64,000 nt of DNA, taken from the NCBI GenBank assembly GCA_964057225.1, contig CAXKVF010000093.1, positions 62,001-126,000 on the forward strand. Reading direction: 5' to 3'. The notes beneath the pieces are model-generated. The model made no database searches, was not told the origin of the DNA, and was given only the letters and a program-made list of their open reading frames with translations. This DNA comes from Auanema rhodensis. Its lineage: Eukaryota > Nematoda > Chromadorea > Rhabditida > Rhabditidae. A program made the translations under genes and the position numbers. Positions 50,417 through 63,805 of the stretch are shown here, piece by piece; within the stretch, counting starts at the first letter, position 1; every line of letters starts with the position of its first letter.

Positions 50417-50613
50417 TTGAAAACCGCATCTCTTCATCTTTCACGTGAAGCGAGTTACATACCAAGTGAAGCGAGTTACATACCAAGTGCACATCACGTG
50501 TACATTTAATTAGCATAAATTAAAGTTCACGTAAATTTCAAAGTCATGGTTACCATGCACCAATATCAATAAAAATTTGTTTTTAGACTAATATGGACAT
50601 GGGGAATCTAATT
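50417..50613 (+). repeat. 197-bp monomer 21 (121C type)
   Basis: t19c plus the 21-bp duplication. Opens the only 5-mer (901 bp). Confidence 0.95.
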
Positions 50614-51317
50614 TTGAAAACCGCATCTCTTTATCTTTCACGTGAAGCGAGTTACATACCAAGTGCACATCACGTGTACATTTAATTAGCATAAATTAAA
50701 GTTCACGTAAATTTCAAAGTCATGGTTACCATGAACCAATATCAATAAAAATTTGTTTTTAGACTAATATGGACATGGGGAATCTAATTTTGAAAACCGC
50801 ATCTCTTTATCTTTCACGTGAAGCGAGTTACATACCAAGTGCACATCACGTGTACATTTAATTAGCATAAATTAAAGTTCACGTAAATTTCAAAGTCATG
50901 GTTACCATGCACCAATATCAATAAAAATTTGTTTTTAGACTAATATGGACATGGGGAATCTAATTTTGAAAACCGCATCTCTTTATCTTTCACGTGAAGC
51001 GAGTTACATACCAAGTGCACATCACGTGTACATTTAATTAGCATAAATTAAAGTTCACGTAAATTTCAAAGTCATGGTTACCATGCACCAATATCAATAA
51101 AAATTTGTTTTTAGACTAATATGGACATGGGGAATCTAATTTTGAAAACCGCATCTCTTTATCTTTCACGTGAAGCGAGTTACATACCAAGTGCACATCA
51201 CGTGTACATTTAATTAGCATAAATTAAAGTTCACGTAAATTTCAAAGTCATGGTTACCATGCACCAATATCAATAAAAATTTGTTTTTAGACTAATATGG
51301 ACATGGGGAATCTAATT

Positions 51318-51514
51318 TTGAAAACCGCATCTCTTCATCTTTCACGTGAAGCGAGTTACATACCAAGTGAAGCGAGTTACATACCAAGTGCACATCACGT
51401 GTACATTTAATTAGCATAAATTAAAGTTCACGTAAATTTCAAAGTCATGGTTACCATGCACCAATATCAATAAAAATTTGTTTTTAGACTAATATGGACA
51501 TGGGGAATCTAATT
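51318..51514 (+). repeat. 197-bp monomer 22 (121C type)
   Basis: t19c plus the 21-bp duplication. Opens a 6-mer (1077 bp); counterpart of 2310. Confidence 0.95.
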
Positions 51515-52394
51515 TTGAAAACCGCATCTCTTTATCTTTCACGTGAAGCGAGTTACATACCAAGTGCACATCACGTGTACATTTAATTAGCATAAATTAA
51601 AGTTCACGTAAATTTCAAAGTCATGGTTACCATGAACCAATATCAATAAAAATTTGTTTTTAGACTAATATGGACATGGGGAATCTAATTTTGAAAACCG
51701 CATCTCTTTATCTTTCACGTGAAGCGAGTTACATACCAAGTGCACATCACGTGTACATTTAATTAGCATTAATTAAAGTTCACGTAAATTTCAAAGTCAT
51801 GGTTACCATGAACCAATATCAATAAAAATTTGTTTTTAGACTAATATGGACATGGGGAATCTAATTTTGAAAACCGCATCTCTTTATCTTTCACGTGAAG
51901 CGAGTTACATACCAAGTGCACATCACGTGTACATTTAATTAGCATAAATTAAAGTTCACGTAAATTTCAAAGTCATGGTTACCATGAACCAATATCAATA
52001 AAAATTTGTTTTTAGACTAATATGGACATGGGGAATCTAATTTTGAAAACCGCATCTCTTTATCTTTCACGTGAAGCGAGTTACATACCAAGTGCACATC
52101 ACGTGTACATTTAATTAGCATAAATTAAAGTTCACGTAAATTTCAAAGTCATGGTTACCATGCACCAATATCAATAAAAATTTGTTTTTAGACTAATATG
52201 GACATGGGGAATCTAATTTTGAAAACCGCATCTCTTTATCTTTCACGTGAAGCGAGTTACATACCAAGTGCACATCACGTGTACATTTAATTAGCATAAA
52301 TTAAAGTTCACGTAAATTTCAAAGTCATGGTTACCATGCACCAATATCAATAAAAATTTGTTTTTAGACTAATATGGACATGGGGAATCTAATT

Positions 52395-52591
52395 TTGAAA
52401 ACCGCATCTCTTCATCTTTCACGTGAAGCGAGTTACATACCAAGTGAAGCGAGTTACATACCAAGTGCACATCACGTGTACATTTAATTAGCATAAATTA
52501 AAGTTCACGTAAATTTCAAAGTCATGGTTACCATGCACCAATATCAATAAAAATTTGTTTTTAGACTAATATGGACATGGGGAATCTAATT
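52395..52591 (+). repeat. 197-bp monomer 23 (121C type)
   Basis: t19c plus the 21-bp duplication. Opens an 8-mer (1429 bp); counterpart of 3387. Confidence 0.95.
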
Positions 52592-53823
52592 TTGAAAACC
52601 GCATCTCTTTATCTTTCACGTGAAGCGAGTTACATACCAAGTGCACATCACGTGTACATTTAATTAGCATAAATTAAAGTTCACGTAAATTTCAAAGTCA
52701 TGGTTACCATGCACCAATATCAATAAAAATTTGTTTTTAGACTAATATGGACATGGGGAATCTAATTTTGAAAACCGCATCTCTTTATCTTTCACGTGAA
52801 GCGAGTTACATACCAAGTGCACATCACGTGTACATTTAATTAGCATAAATTAAAGTTCACGTAAATTTCAAAGTCATGGTTACCATGAACCAATATCAAT
52901 AAAAATTTGTTTTTAGACTAATATGGACATGGGGAATCTAATTTTGAAAACCGCATCTCTTTATCTTTCACGTGAAGCGAGTTACATACCAAGTGCACAT
53001 CACGTGTACATTTAATTAGCATAAATTAAAGTTCACGTAAATTTCAAAGTCATGGTTACCATGAACCAATATCAATAAAAATTTGTTTTTAGACTAATAT
53101 GGACATGGGGAATCTAATTTTGAAAACCGCATCTCTTTATCTTTCACGTGAAGCGAGTTACATACCAAGTGCACATCACGTGTACATTTAATTAGCATAA
53201 ATTAAAGTTCACGTAAATTTCAAAGTCATGGTTACCATGCACCAATATCAATAAAAATTTGTTTTTAGACTAATATGGACATGGGGAATCTAATTTTGAA
53301 AACCGCATCTCTTTATCTTTCACGTGAAGCGAGTTACATACCAAGTGCACATCACGTGTACATTTAATTAGCATAAATTAAAGTTCACGTAAATTTCAAA
53401 GTCATGGTTACCATGCACCAATATCAATAAAAATTTGTTTTTAGACTAATATGGACATGGGGAATCTAATTTTGAAAACCGCATCTCTTTATCTTTCACG
53501 TGAAGCGAGTTACATACCAAGTGCACATCACGTGTACATTTAATTAGCATAAATTGAAGTTCACGTAAATTTCAAAGTCATGGTTACCATGCACCAATAT
53601 CAATAAAAATTTGTTTTTAGACTAATATGGACATGGGGAATCTAATTTTGAAAACCGCATCTCTTTATCTTTCACGTGAAGCGAGTTACATACCAAGTGC
53701 ACATCACGTGTACATTTAATTAGCATAAATTAAAGTTCACGTAAATTTCAAAGTCATGGTTACCATGCACCAATATCAATAAAAATTTGTTTTTAGACTA
53801 ATATGGACATGGGGAATCTAATT

Positions 53824-54020
53824 TTGAAAACCGCATCTCTTCATCTTTCACGTGAAGCGAGTTACATACCAAGTGAAGCGAGTTACATACCAAGTGCACA
53901 TCACGTGTACATTTAATTAGCATAAATTAAAGTTCACGTAAATTTCAAAGTCATGGTTACCATGCACCAATATCAATAAAAATTTGTTTTTAGACTAATA
54001 TGGACATGGGGAATCTAATT
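53824..54020 (+). repeat. 197-bp monomer 24 (121C type)
   Basis: t19c plus the 21-bp duplication. Opens a B unit (2485 bp); counterpart of 4816. Confidence 0.95.
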
Positions 54021-56308
54021 TTGAAAACCGCATCTCTTTATCTTTCACGTGAAGCGAGTTACATACCAAGTGCACATCACGTGTACATTTAATTAGCATA
54101 AATTAAAGTTCACGTAAATTTCAAAGTCATGGTTACCATGAACCAATATCAATAAAAATTTGTTTTTAGACTAATATGGACATGGGGAATCTAATTTTGA
54201 AAACCGCATCTCTTTATCTTTCACGTGAAGCGAGTTACATACCAAGTGCACATCACGTGTACATTTAATTAGCATTAATTAAAGTTCACGTAAATTTCAA
54301 AGTCATGGTTACCATGAACCAATATCAATAAAAATTTGTTTTTAGACTAATATGGACATGGGGAATCTAATTTTGAAAACCGCATCTCTTTATCTTTCAC
54401 GTGAAGCGAGTTACATACCAAGTGCACATCACGTGTACATTTAATTAGCATAAATTAAAGTTCACGTAAATTTCAAAGTCATGGTTACCATGAACCAATA
54501 TCAATAAAAATTTGTTTTTAGACTAATATGGACATGGGGAATCTAATTTTGAAAACCGCATCTCTTTATCTTTCACGTGAAGCGAGTTACATACCAAGTG
54601 CACATTACGTGTACATTTAATTAGCATAAATTAAAGTTCACGTAAATTTCAAAGTCATGGTTACCATGCACCAATATCAATAAAAATTTGTTTTTAGACT
54701 AATATGGACATGGGGAATCTAATTTTGAAAACCGCATCTCTTTATCTTTCACGTGAAGCGAGTTACATACTAAGTGCACATCACGTGTACATTTAATTAG
54801 CATAAATTAAAGTTCACGTAAATTTCAAAGTCATGGTTACCATGCACCAATATCAATAAAAATTTGTTTTTAGACTAATATGGACATGGGGAATCTAATT
54901 TTGAAAACCGCATCTCTTTATCTTTCACGTGAAGCGAGTTACATACCAAGTGCACATCACGTGTACATTTAATTAGCATAAATTAAAGTTCACGTAAATT
55001 TCAAAGTCATGGTTACCATGAACCAATATCAATAAAAATTTGTTTTTAGACTAATATGGACATGGGGAATCTATTATTGAAAACCGCATCTCTTTATCTT
55101 TCACGTGAAGCGAGTTACATACCAAGTGCACATCACGTGTACATTTAATTAGCATAAATTAAAGTTCACGTAACTTTCAAAGTCATGGTTACCATGCACC
55201 AATATCAATAAAAATTTGTTTTTAGACTAATATGGACATGGGGAATCTAATTTTGAAAACCGCATCTCTTTATCTTTCACGTGAAGCGAGTTACATACCA
55301 AGTGCACATCACGTGTACATTTAATTAGCATAAATTAAAGTTCACGTAAATTTCAAAGTCATGGTTACCATGCACCAATATCAATAAAAATTTGTTTTTA
55401 GACTAATATGGACATGGGGAATCTAATTTTGAAAACCGCATCTCTTTATCTTTCACGTGAAGCGAGTTACATACCAAGTGCACATCACGTGTACATTTAA
55501 TTAGCATAAATTAAAGTTCACGTAAATTTCAAAGTCATGGTTACCATGAACCAATATCAATAAAAATTTGTTTTTAGACTAATATGGACATGGGGAATCT
55601 AATTTTGAAAACCGCATCTCTTTATCTTTCACGTGAAGCGAGTTACATACCAAGTGCACATCACGTGTACATTTAATTAGCATAAATTAAAGTTCACGTA
55701 AATTTCAAAGTCATGGTTACCATGCACCAATATCAATAAAAATTTGTTTTTAGACTAATATGGACATGGGGAATCTAATTTTGAAAACCGCATCTCTTTA
55801 TCTTTCACGTGAAGCGAGTTACATACCAAGTGCACATCACGTGTACATTTAATTAGCATAAATTAAAGTTCACGTAAATTTCAAAGTCATGGTTACCATG
55901 CACCAATATCAATAAAAATTTGTTTTTAGACTAATATGGACATGGGGAATCTAATTTTGAAAACCGCATCTCTTTATCTTACACGTGAAGCGAGTTACAT
56001 ACCAAGTGCACATCACGTGTACATTTAATTAGCATAAATTAAAGTTCACGTAAATTTCAAAGTCATGGTTACCATGCACCAATATCAATAAAAATTTGTT
56101 TTTAGACTAATATGGACATGGGGAATCTAATTTTGAAAACCGCATCTCTTTATCTTTCACGTGAAGCGAGTTACATACCAAGTGCACATCACGTGTACAT
56201 TTAATTAGCATAAATTAAAGTTCACGTAAATTTCAAAGTCATGGTTACCATGCACCAATATCAATAAAAATTTGTTTTTAGACTAATATGGACATGGGGA
56301 ATCTAATT
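53824..56308 (+). repeat. HOR module B, copy 3 (14 monomers, 2485 bp)
   Basis: Same marker order as copy 1, including the rare CTATTATTG end (near 55074) that copy 2 lacks, a98c (55077) and t25a (55957). It differs from copy 1 by CACATTACG near 54606 and by lacking t17g. Confidence 0.92.
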
Positions 56309-56505
56309 TTGAAAACCGCATCTCTTCATCTTTCACGTGAAGCGAGTTACATACCAAGTGAAGCGAGTTACATACCAAGTGCACATCACGTGTACATTTA
56401 ATTAGCATAAATTAAAGTTCACGTAAATTTCAAAGTCATGGTTACCATGCACCAATATCAATAAAAATTTGTTTTTAGACTAATATGGACATGGGGAATC
56501 TAATT
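56309..56505 (+). repeat. 197-bp monomer 25 (121C type)
   Basis: t19c plus the 21-bp duplication. Opens a C unit (725 bp); counterpart of 7301. Confidence 0.95.
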
Positions 56506-57033
56506 TTGAAAACCGCATCTCTTTATCTTTCACGTGAAGCGAGTTACATACCAAGTGCACATCACGTGTACATTTAATTAGCATAAATTAAAGTTCACGT
56601 AAATTTCAAAGTCATGGTTACCATGAACCAATATCAATAAAAATTTGTTTTTAGACTAATATGGACATGGGGAATCTAATTTTGAAAACCGCATCTCTTT
56701 ATCTTTCACGTGAAGCGAGTTACATACCAAGTGCACATCACGTGTACATTTAATTAGCATAAATTAAAGTTCACGTAAATTTCAAAGTCATGGTTACCAT
56801 GCACCAATATCAATAAAAATTTGTTTTTAGACTAATATGGACATGGGGAATCTAATTTTGAAAACCGCATCTCTTTATCTTTCACGTGAAGCGAGTTACA
56901 TACCAAGTGCACATCACGTGTACATTTAATTAGCATAAATTAAAGTTCACGTAAATTTCAAAGTCATGGTTACCATGCACCAATATCAATAAAAATTTGT
57001 TTTTAGACTAATATGGACATGGGGAATCTAATT
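56309..57033 (+). repeat. HOR module C, copy 4 (4-mer, 725 bp)
   Basis: Identical length and 121 pattern to the other C copies; next to B on its left and a D-type 197-bp monomer on its right, as at 7301 and 27906. Confidence 0.92.
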
Positions 57034-57230
57034 TTGAAAACCGCATCTCTTCATCTTTCACGTGAAGCGAGTTACATACCAAGTGAAGCGAGTTACATAC
57101 CAAGTGCACATCACGTGTACATTTAATTAGCATAAATTAAAGTTCACGTAAATTTCAAAGTCATGGTTACCATGAACCAATATCAATAAAAATTTGTTTT
57201 TAGACTAATATGGACATGGGGAATCTAATT
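57034..57230 (+). repeat. 197-bp monomer 26 (121A type)
   Basis: t19c, 21-bp duplication, 121A. Opens the chimeric D/B unit (2485 bp); counterpart of 8026. Confidence 0.95.
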
Positions 57231-59518
57231 TTGAAAACCGCATCTCTTTATCTTTCACGTGAAGCGAGTTACATACCAAGTGCACATCACGTGTACATTT
57301 AATTAGCATAAATTAAAGTTCACGTAACTTTCAAAGTCATGGTTACCATGCACCAATATCAATAAAAATTTGTTTTTAGACTAATATGGACATGGGGAAT
57401 CTAATTTTGAAAACCGCATCTCTTTATCATTCACGTGAAGCGAGTTACATACCAAGTGCACATCACGTGTACATTTAATTAGCATAAATTAAAGTTCACG
57501 TAAATTTCAAAGTCATGGTTACCATGCACCAATATCAATAAAAATTTGTTTTTAGACTAATATGGACATGGGGAATCTAATTTTGAAAACCGCATCTCTT
57601 TATCTTTCACGTGAAGCGAGTTACATACCAAGTGCACATCACGTGTACATTTAATTAGCATAAATTAAAGTTCACGTAAATTTGAAAGTCATGGTTACCA
57701 TGAACCAATATCAATAAAAATTTGTTTTTAGACTAATATGGACATGGGGAATCTAATTTTGAAAACCGCATCTCTTTATCTTTCACGTGAAGCGAGTTAC
57801 ATACCAAGTGCACATCACGTGTACATTTAATTAGCATAAATTAAAGTTCACGTAAATTTCAAAGTCATGGTTACCATGAACCAATATCAATAAAAATTTG
57901 TTTTTAGACTAATATGGACATGGGGAATCTAATTTTGAAAACCGCATCTCTTTATCTTTCACGTGAAGCGAGTTACATACCAAGTGCACATCACGTGTAC
58001 ATTTAATTAGCATAAATTAAAGTTCACGTAAATTTCAAAGTCATGGTTACCATGCACCAATATCAATAAAAATTTGTTTTTAAACTAATATGGACATGGG
58101 GAATCTAATTTTGAAAACCGCATCTCTTTATCTTTCACGTGAAGCGAGTTACATACCAAGTGCACATCACGTGTACATTTAATTAGCATAAATTAAAGTT
58201 CACGTAAATTTCAAAGTCATGGTTACCATGCACCAATATCAATAAAAATTTGTTTTTAGACTAATATGGACATGGGGAATCTAATTTTGAAAACCGCATC
58301 TCTTTATCTTTCACGTGAAGCGAGTTACATACCAAGTGCACATCACGTGTACATTTAATTAGCATAAATTAAAGTTCACGTAAATTTCAAAGTCATGGTT
58401 ACCATGAACCAATATCAATAAAAATTTGTTTTTAGACTAATATGGACATGGGGAATCTAATTTTGAAAACCGCATCTCTTTATCTTTCACGTGAAGCGAG
58501 TTACATACTAAGTGCACATCACGTGTACATTTAATTAGCATAAATTAAAGTTCACGTAAATTTCAAAGTCATGGTTACCATGAACCAATATCAATAAAAA
58601 TTTGTTTTTAGACTAATATGGACATGGGGAATCTAATTTTGAAAACCGCATCTCTTTATCTTTCACGTGAAGCGAGTTACATACCAAGTGCACATCACGT
58701 GTACATTTAATTAGCATAAATTAAAGTTCACGTAAATTTCAAAGTCATGGTTACCATGAACCAATATCAATAAAAATTTGTTTTTAGACTAATATGGACA
58801 TGGGGAATCTAATTTTGAAAACCGCATCTCTTTATCTTTCACGTGAAGCGAGTTACATACCAAGTGCACATCACGTGTACATTTAATTAGCATAAATTAA
58901 AGTTCACGTAAATTTCAAAGTCATGGTTACCATGCACCAATATCAATAAAAATTTGTTTTTAGACTAATATGGACATGGGGAATCTAATTTTGAAAACCG
59001 CATCTCTTTATCTTTCACGTGAAGCGAGTTACATACCAAGTGCACATCACGTGTACATTTAATTAGCATAAATTAAAGTTCACGTAAATTTCAAAGTCAT
59101 GGTTACCATGCACCAATATCAATAAAAATTTGTTTTTAGACTAATATGGACATGGGGAATCTAATTTTGAAAACCGCATCTCTTTATCTTACACGTGAAG
59201 CGAGTTACATACCAAGTGCACATCACGTGTACATTTAATTAGCATAAATTAAAGTTCACGTAAATTTCAAAGTCATGGTTACCATGCACCAATATCAATA
59301 AAAATTTGTTTTTAGACTAATATGGACATGGGGAATCTAATTTTGAAAACCGCATCTCTTTATCTTTCACGTGAAGCGAGTTACATACCAAGTGCACATC
59401 ACGTGTACATTTAATTAGCATAAATTAAAGTTCACGTAAATTTCAAAGTCATGGTTACCATGCACCAATATCAATAAAAATTTGTTTTTAGACTAATATG
59501 GACATGGGGAATCTAATT
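57034..59518 (+). repeat. Chimeric D/B unit (14 monomers, 2485 bp)
   Basis: The left part has the D signature (197-bp 121A, a98c 57231, t23a 57407, c102g 57583, g149a 57935). From 58463 it carries B-tail markers (c47t, then t25a at 59167). Its length equals that of module B although its first half is D. The switch lies in or just before the 58287/58463 monomers. Confidence 0.9.
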
Positions 59519-59715
59519 TTGAAAACCGCATCTCTTCATCTTTCACGTGAAGCGAGTTACATACCAAGTGAAGCGAGTTACATACCAAGTGCACATCACG
59601 TGTACATTTAATTAGCATAAATTAAAGTTCACGTAAATTTCAAAGTCATGGTTACCATGCACCAATATCAATAAAAATTTGTTTTTAGACTAATATGGAC
59701 ATGGGGAATCTAATT
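59519..59715 (+). repeat. 197-bp monomer 27 (121C type)
   Basis: t19c plus the 21-bp duplication. Opens a C unit (725 bp); counterpart of 13876. Confidence 0.95.
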
Positions 59716-60243
59716 TTGAAAACCGCATCTCTTTATCTTTCACGTGAAGCGAGTTACATACCAAGTGCACATCACGTGTACATTTAATTAGCATAAATTA
59801 AAGTTCACGTAAATTTCAAAGTCATGGTTACCATGAACCAATATCAATAAAAATTTGTTTTTAGACTAATATGGACATGGGGAATCTAATTTTGAAAACC
59901 GCATCTCTTTATCTTTCACGTGAAGCGAGTTACATACCAAGTGCACATCACGTGTACATTTAATTAGCATAAATTAAAGTTCACGTAAATTTCAAAGTCA
60001 TGGTTACCATGCACCAATATCAATAAAAATTTGTTTTTAGACTAATATGGACATGGGGAATCTAATTTTGAAAACCGCATCTCTTTATCTTTCACGTGAA
60101 GCGAGTTACATACCAAGTGCACATCACGTGTACATTTAATTAGCATAAATTAAAGTTCACGTAAATTTCAAAGTCATGGTTACCATGCACCAATATCAAT
60201 AAAAATTTGTTTTTAGACTAATATGGACATGGGGAATCTAATT
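59519..60243 (+). repeat. HOR module C, copy 5 (4-mer, 725 bp)
   Basis: Same length and pattern as the other C copies, aligned with 13876-14600 in the second long duplication. Confidence 0.92.
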
Positions 60244-60440
60244 TTGAAAACCGCATCTCTTCATCTTTCACGTGAAGCGAGTTACATACCAAGTGAAGCG
60301 AGTTACATACCAAGTGCACATCACGTGTACATTTAATTAGCATAAATTAAAGTTCACGTAAATTTCAAAGTCATGGTTACCATGAACCAATATCAATAAA
60401 AATTTGTTTTTAGACTAATATGGACATGGGGAATCTAATT
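60244..60440 (+). repeat. 197-bp monomer 28 (121A type)
   Basis: t19c, 21-bp duplication, 121A. Opens a 19-monomer D unit (3365 bp); counterpart of 14601. Confidence 0.95.
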
Positions 60441-63400
60441 TTGAAAACCGCATCTCTTTATCTTTCACGTGAAGCGAGTTACATACCAAGTGCACATCAC
60501 GTTTACATTTAATTAGCATAAATTAAAGTTCACGTAACTTTCAAAGTCATGGTTACCATGCACCAATATCAATAAAAATTTGTTTTTAGACTAATATGGA
60601 CATGGGGAATCTAATTTTGAAAACCGCATCTCTTTATCATTCACGTGAAGCGAGTTACATACCAAGTGCACATCACGTGTACATTTAATTAGCATAAATT
60701 AAAGTTCACGTAAATTTCAAAGTCATGGTTACCATGCACCAATATCAATAAAAATTTGTTTTTAGACTAATATGGACATGGGGAATCTAATTTTGAAAAC
60801 CGCATCTCTTTATCTTTCACGTGAAGCGAGTTACATACCAAGTGCACATCACGTGTACATTTAATTAGCATAAATTAAAGTTCACGTAAATTTGAAAGTC
60901 ATGGTTACCATGAACCAATATCAATAAAAATTTGTTTTTAGACTAATATGGACATGGGGAATCTAATTTTGAAAACCGCATCTCTTTATCTTTCACGTGA
61001 AGCGAGTTACATACCAAGTGCACATCACGTGTACATTTAATTAGCATAAATTAAAGTTCACGTAAATTTCAAAGTCATGGTTACCATGAACCAATATCAA
61101 TAAAAATTTGTTTTTAGACTAATATGGACATGGGGAATCTAATTTTGAAAACCGCATCTCTTTATCTTTCACGTGAAGCGAGTTACATACCAAGTGCACA
61201 TCACGTGTACATTTAATTAGCATAAATTAAAGTTCACGTAAATTTCAAAGTCATGGTTACCATGCACCAATATCAATAAAAATTTGTTTTTAAACTAATA
61301 TGGACATGGGGAATCTAATTTTGAAAACCGCATCTCTTTATCTTTCACGTGAAGCGAGTTACATACCAAGTGCACATCACGTGTACATTTAATTAGCATA
61401 AATTAAAGTTCACGTAAATTTCAAAGTCATGGTTACCATGCACCAATATCAATAAAAATTTGTTTTTAGACTAATATGGACATGGGGAATCTAATTTTGA
61501 AAACCGCATCTCTTTATCTTTCACGTGAAGCGAGTTACATACCAAGTGCACATCACGTGTACATTTAATTAGCATAAATTAAAGTTCACGTAAATTTCAA
61601 AGTCATGGTTACCATGCACCAATATGAATAAAAATTTGTTTTTAGACTAATATGGACATGGGGAATCTAATTTTGAAAACCGCATCTCCTTATCTTTCAC
61701 GTGAAGCGAGTTACATACCAAGTGCACATCACGTGTACATTTAATTAGCATAAATTAAAGTTCACGTAAATTTCAAAGTCATGGTTACCATGCACCAATA
61801 TCAATAAAAATTTGTTTTTAGACTAATATGGACATGGGGAATCTAATTTTGAAAACCGCATCTTTTTATCTTTCACGTGAAGCGAGTTACATACCAAGTG
61901 CACATCACGTGTACATTTAATTAGCATTAATTAAAGTTCACGTAAATTTCAAAGTCATGGTTACCATGAACCAATATCAATAAAAATTTGTTTTTAGACT
62001 AATATGGACATGGGGAATCTAATTTTGAAAACCGCATCTCTTTATCTTTCACGTGAAGCGAGTTACATACCAAGTGCACATCACGTGTACATTTAATTAG
62101 CATAAATTAAAGTTCACGTAAATTTCAAAGTCATGGTTACCATGAACCAATATCAATAAAAATTTGTTTTTAGACTAATATGGACATGGGGAATCTAATT
62201 TTGAAAACCGCATCTCTTTATCTTTCACGTGAAGCGAGTTACATACCAAGTGCACATCACGTGTACATTTAATTAGCATAAATTAAAGTTCACGTAAATT
62301 TCAAAGTCATGGTTACCATGCACCAATATCAATAAAAATTTGTTTTTAGACTAATATGGACATGGGGAATCTAATTTTGAAAACCGCATCTCTTTATCTT
62401 TCACGTGAAGCGAGTTACATACCAAGTGCACATCACGTGTACATTTAATTAGCATAAATTAAAGTTCACGTAAATTTCAAAGTCATGGTTACCATGCACC
62501 AATATCAATAAAAATTTGTTTTTAAACTAATATGGACATGGGGAATCTAATTTTGAAAACCGCATCTCTTTATCTTTCACGTGAAGCGAGTTACATACCA
62601 AGTGCACATCACGTGTACATTTAATTAGCATAAATTAAAGTTCACGTAAATTTCAAAGTCATGGTTACCATGCACCAATATGAATAAAAATTTGTTTTTA
62701 GACTAATATGGACATGGGGAATCTAATTTTGAAAACCGCATCTCCTTATCTTTCACGTGAAGCGAGTTACATACCAAGTGCACATCACGTGTACATTTAA
62801 TTAGCATAAATTAAAGTTCACGTAAATTTCAAAGTCATGGTTACCATGCACCAATATCAATAAAAATTTGTTTTTAGACTAATATGGACATGGGGAATCT
62901 AATTTTGAAAACCGCATCTCTTTATCTTTCACGTGAAGCGAGTTACATACCAAGTGCACATCACGTGTACATTTAATTAGCATTAATTAAAGTTCACGTA
63001 AATTTCAAAGTCATGGTTACCTTGAACCAATATCAATAAAAATTTGTTTTTAGACTAATATGGACATGGGGAATCTAATTTTGAAAACCGCATCTCTTTA
63101 TCTTTCACGTGAAGCGAGTTACATACCAAGTGCACATCACGTGTACATTTAATTAGCATAAATTAAAGTTCACGTAAATTTCAAAGTCATGGTTACCATG
63201 AACCAATATCAATAAAAATTTGTTTTTAGACTAATATGGACATGGGGAATCTAATTTTGAAAACCGCATCTCTTTATCTTTCACGTGAAGCGAGTTACAT
63301 ACCAAGTGCACATCACGTGTACATTTAATTAGCATAAATTAAAGTTCACGTAAATTTCAAAGTCATGGTTACCATGCACGAATATCAATAAAAATTTGTT

Positions 63401-63608
63401 TTTAGACTAATATGGACATGGGGAATCTAATTTTGAAAACCGCATCTCTTTATCTTTCACGTGAAGCGAGTTACATACCAAGTGCACATCACGTGTACAT
63501 TTAATTAGCATAAATTAAAGTTCACGTAAATTTCAAAGTCATGGTTACCATGCACCAATATCAATAAAAATTTGTTTTTAGACTAATATGGACATGGGGA
63601 ATCTAATT
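60244..63608 (+). repeat. HOR module D, copy 7 (19 monomers, 3365 bp)
   Basis: Marker-for-marker the same as 14601-17965, including the rare g63t (near 60503). Private differences are ACCTTGAACC near 63021 and GCACGAATA near 63380; it lacks the TCAAATTTTG change seen near 17433. Confidence 0.93.
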
Positions 63609-63805
63609 TTGAAAACCGCATCTCTTCATCTTTCACGTGAAGCGAGTTACATACCAAGTGAAGCGAGTTACATACCAAGTGCACATCACGTGTACATTTA
63701 ATTAGCATAAATTAAAGTTCACGTAAATTTCAAAGTCATGGTTACCATGAACCAATATCAATAAAAATTTGTTTTTAGACTAATATGGACATGGGGAATC
63801 TAATT
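63609..63805 (+). repeat. 197-bp monomer 29 (121A type)
   Basis: t19c, 21-bp duplication, 121A. Counterpart of 17966; its unit runs off the window. Confidence 0.95.

Larger units (their letters stand above)
46658..53823 (+). repeat. HOR module A, run 4: 7,6,8,5,6,8-mers
   Basis: HOR units start at 46658 (1253), 47911 (1077), 48988 (1429), 50417 (901), 51318 (1077) and 52395 (1429). The 7-6-8 order of run 1 appears as 7-6-8 and then 5-6-8, so a super-unit of 21 monomers (3759 bp) is itself tandemly repeated. The 5-mer has lost the a80t monomer and one 121A monomer. Both 8-mers carry ATAAATTGAAG. The second 8-mer lacks a80t and has 121C where run 1 has 121A (52592). Confidence 0.92.
50614..58508 (+). 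repeat. Long duplication I, right copy
   Basis: Partner of 1606-9500. Differences noticed: 121C at 52592 where the left copy has 121A, a80t absent at 52768, CACATTACG near 54606, and no t17g where the left copy has it near 6613. All other marker positions checked agree. Confidence 0.88.
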
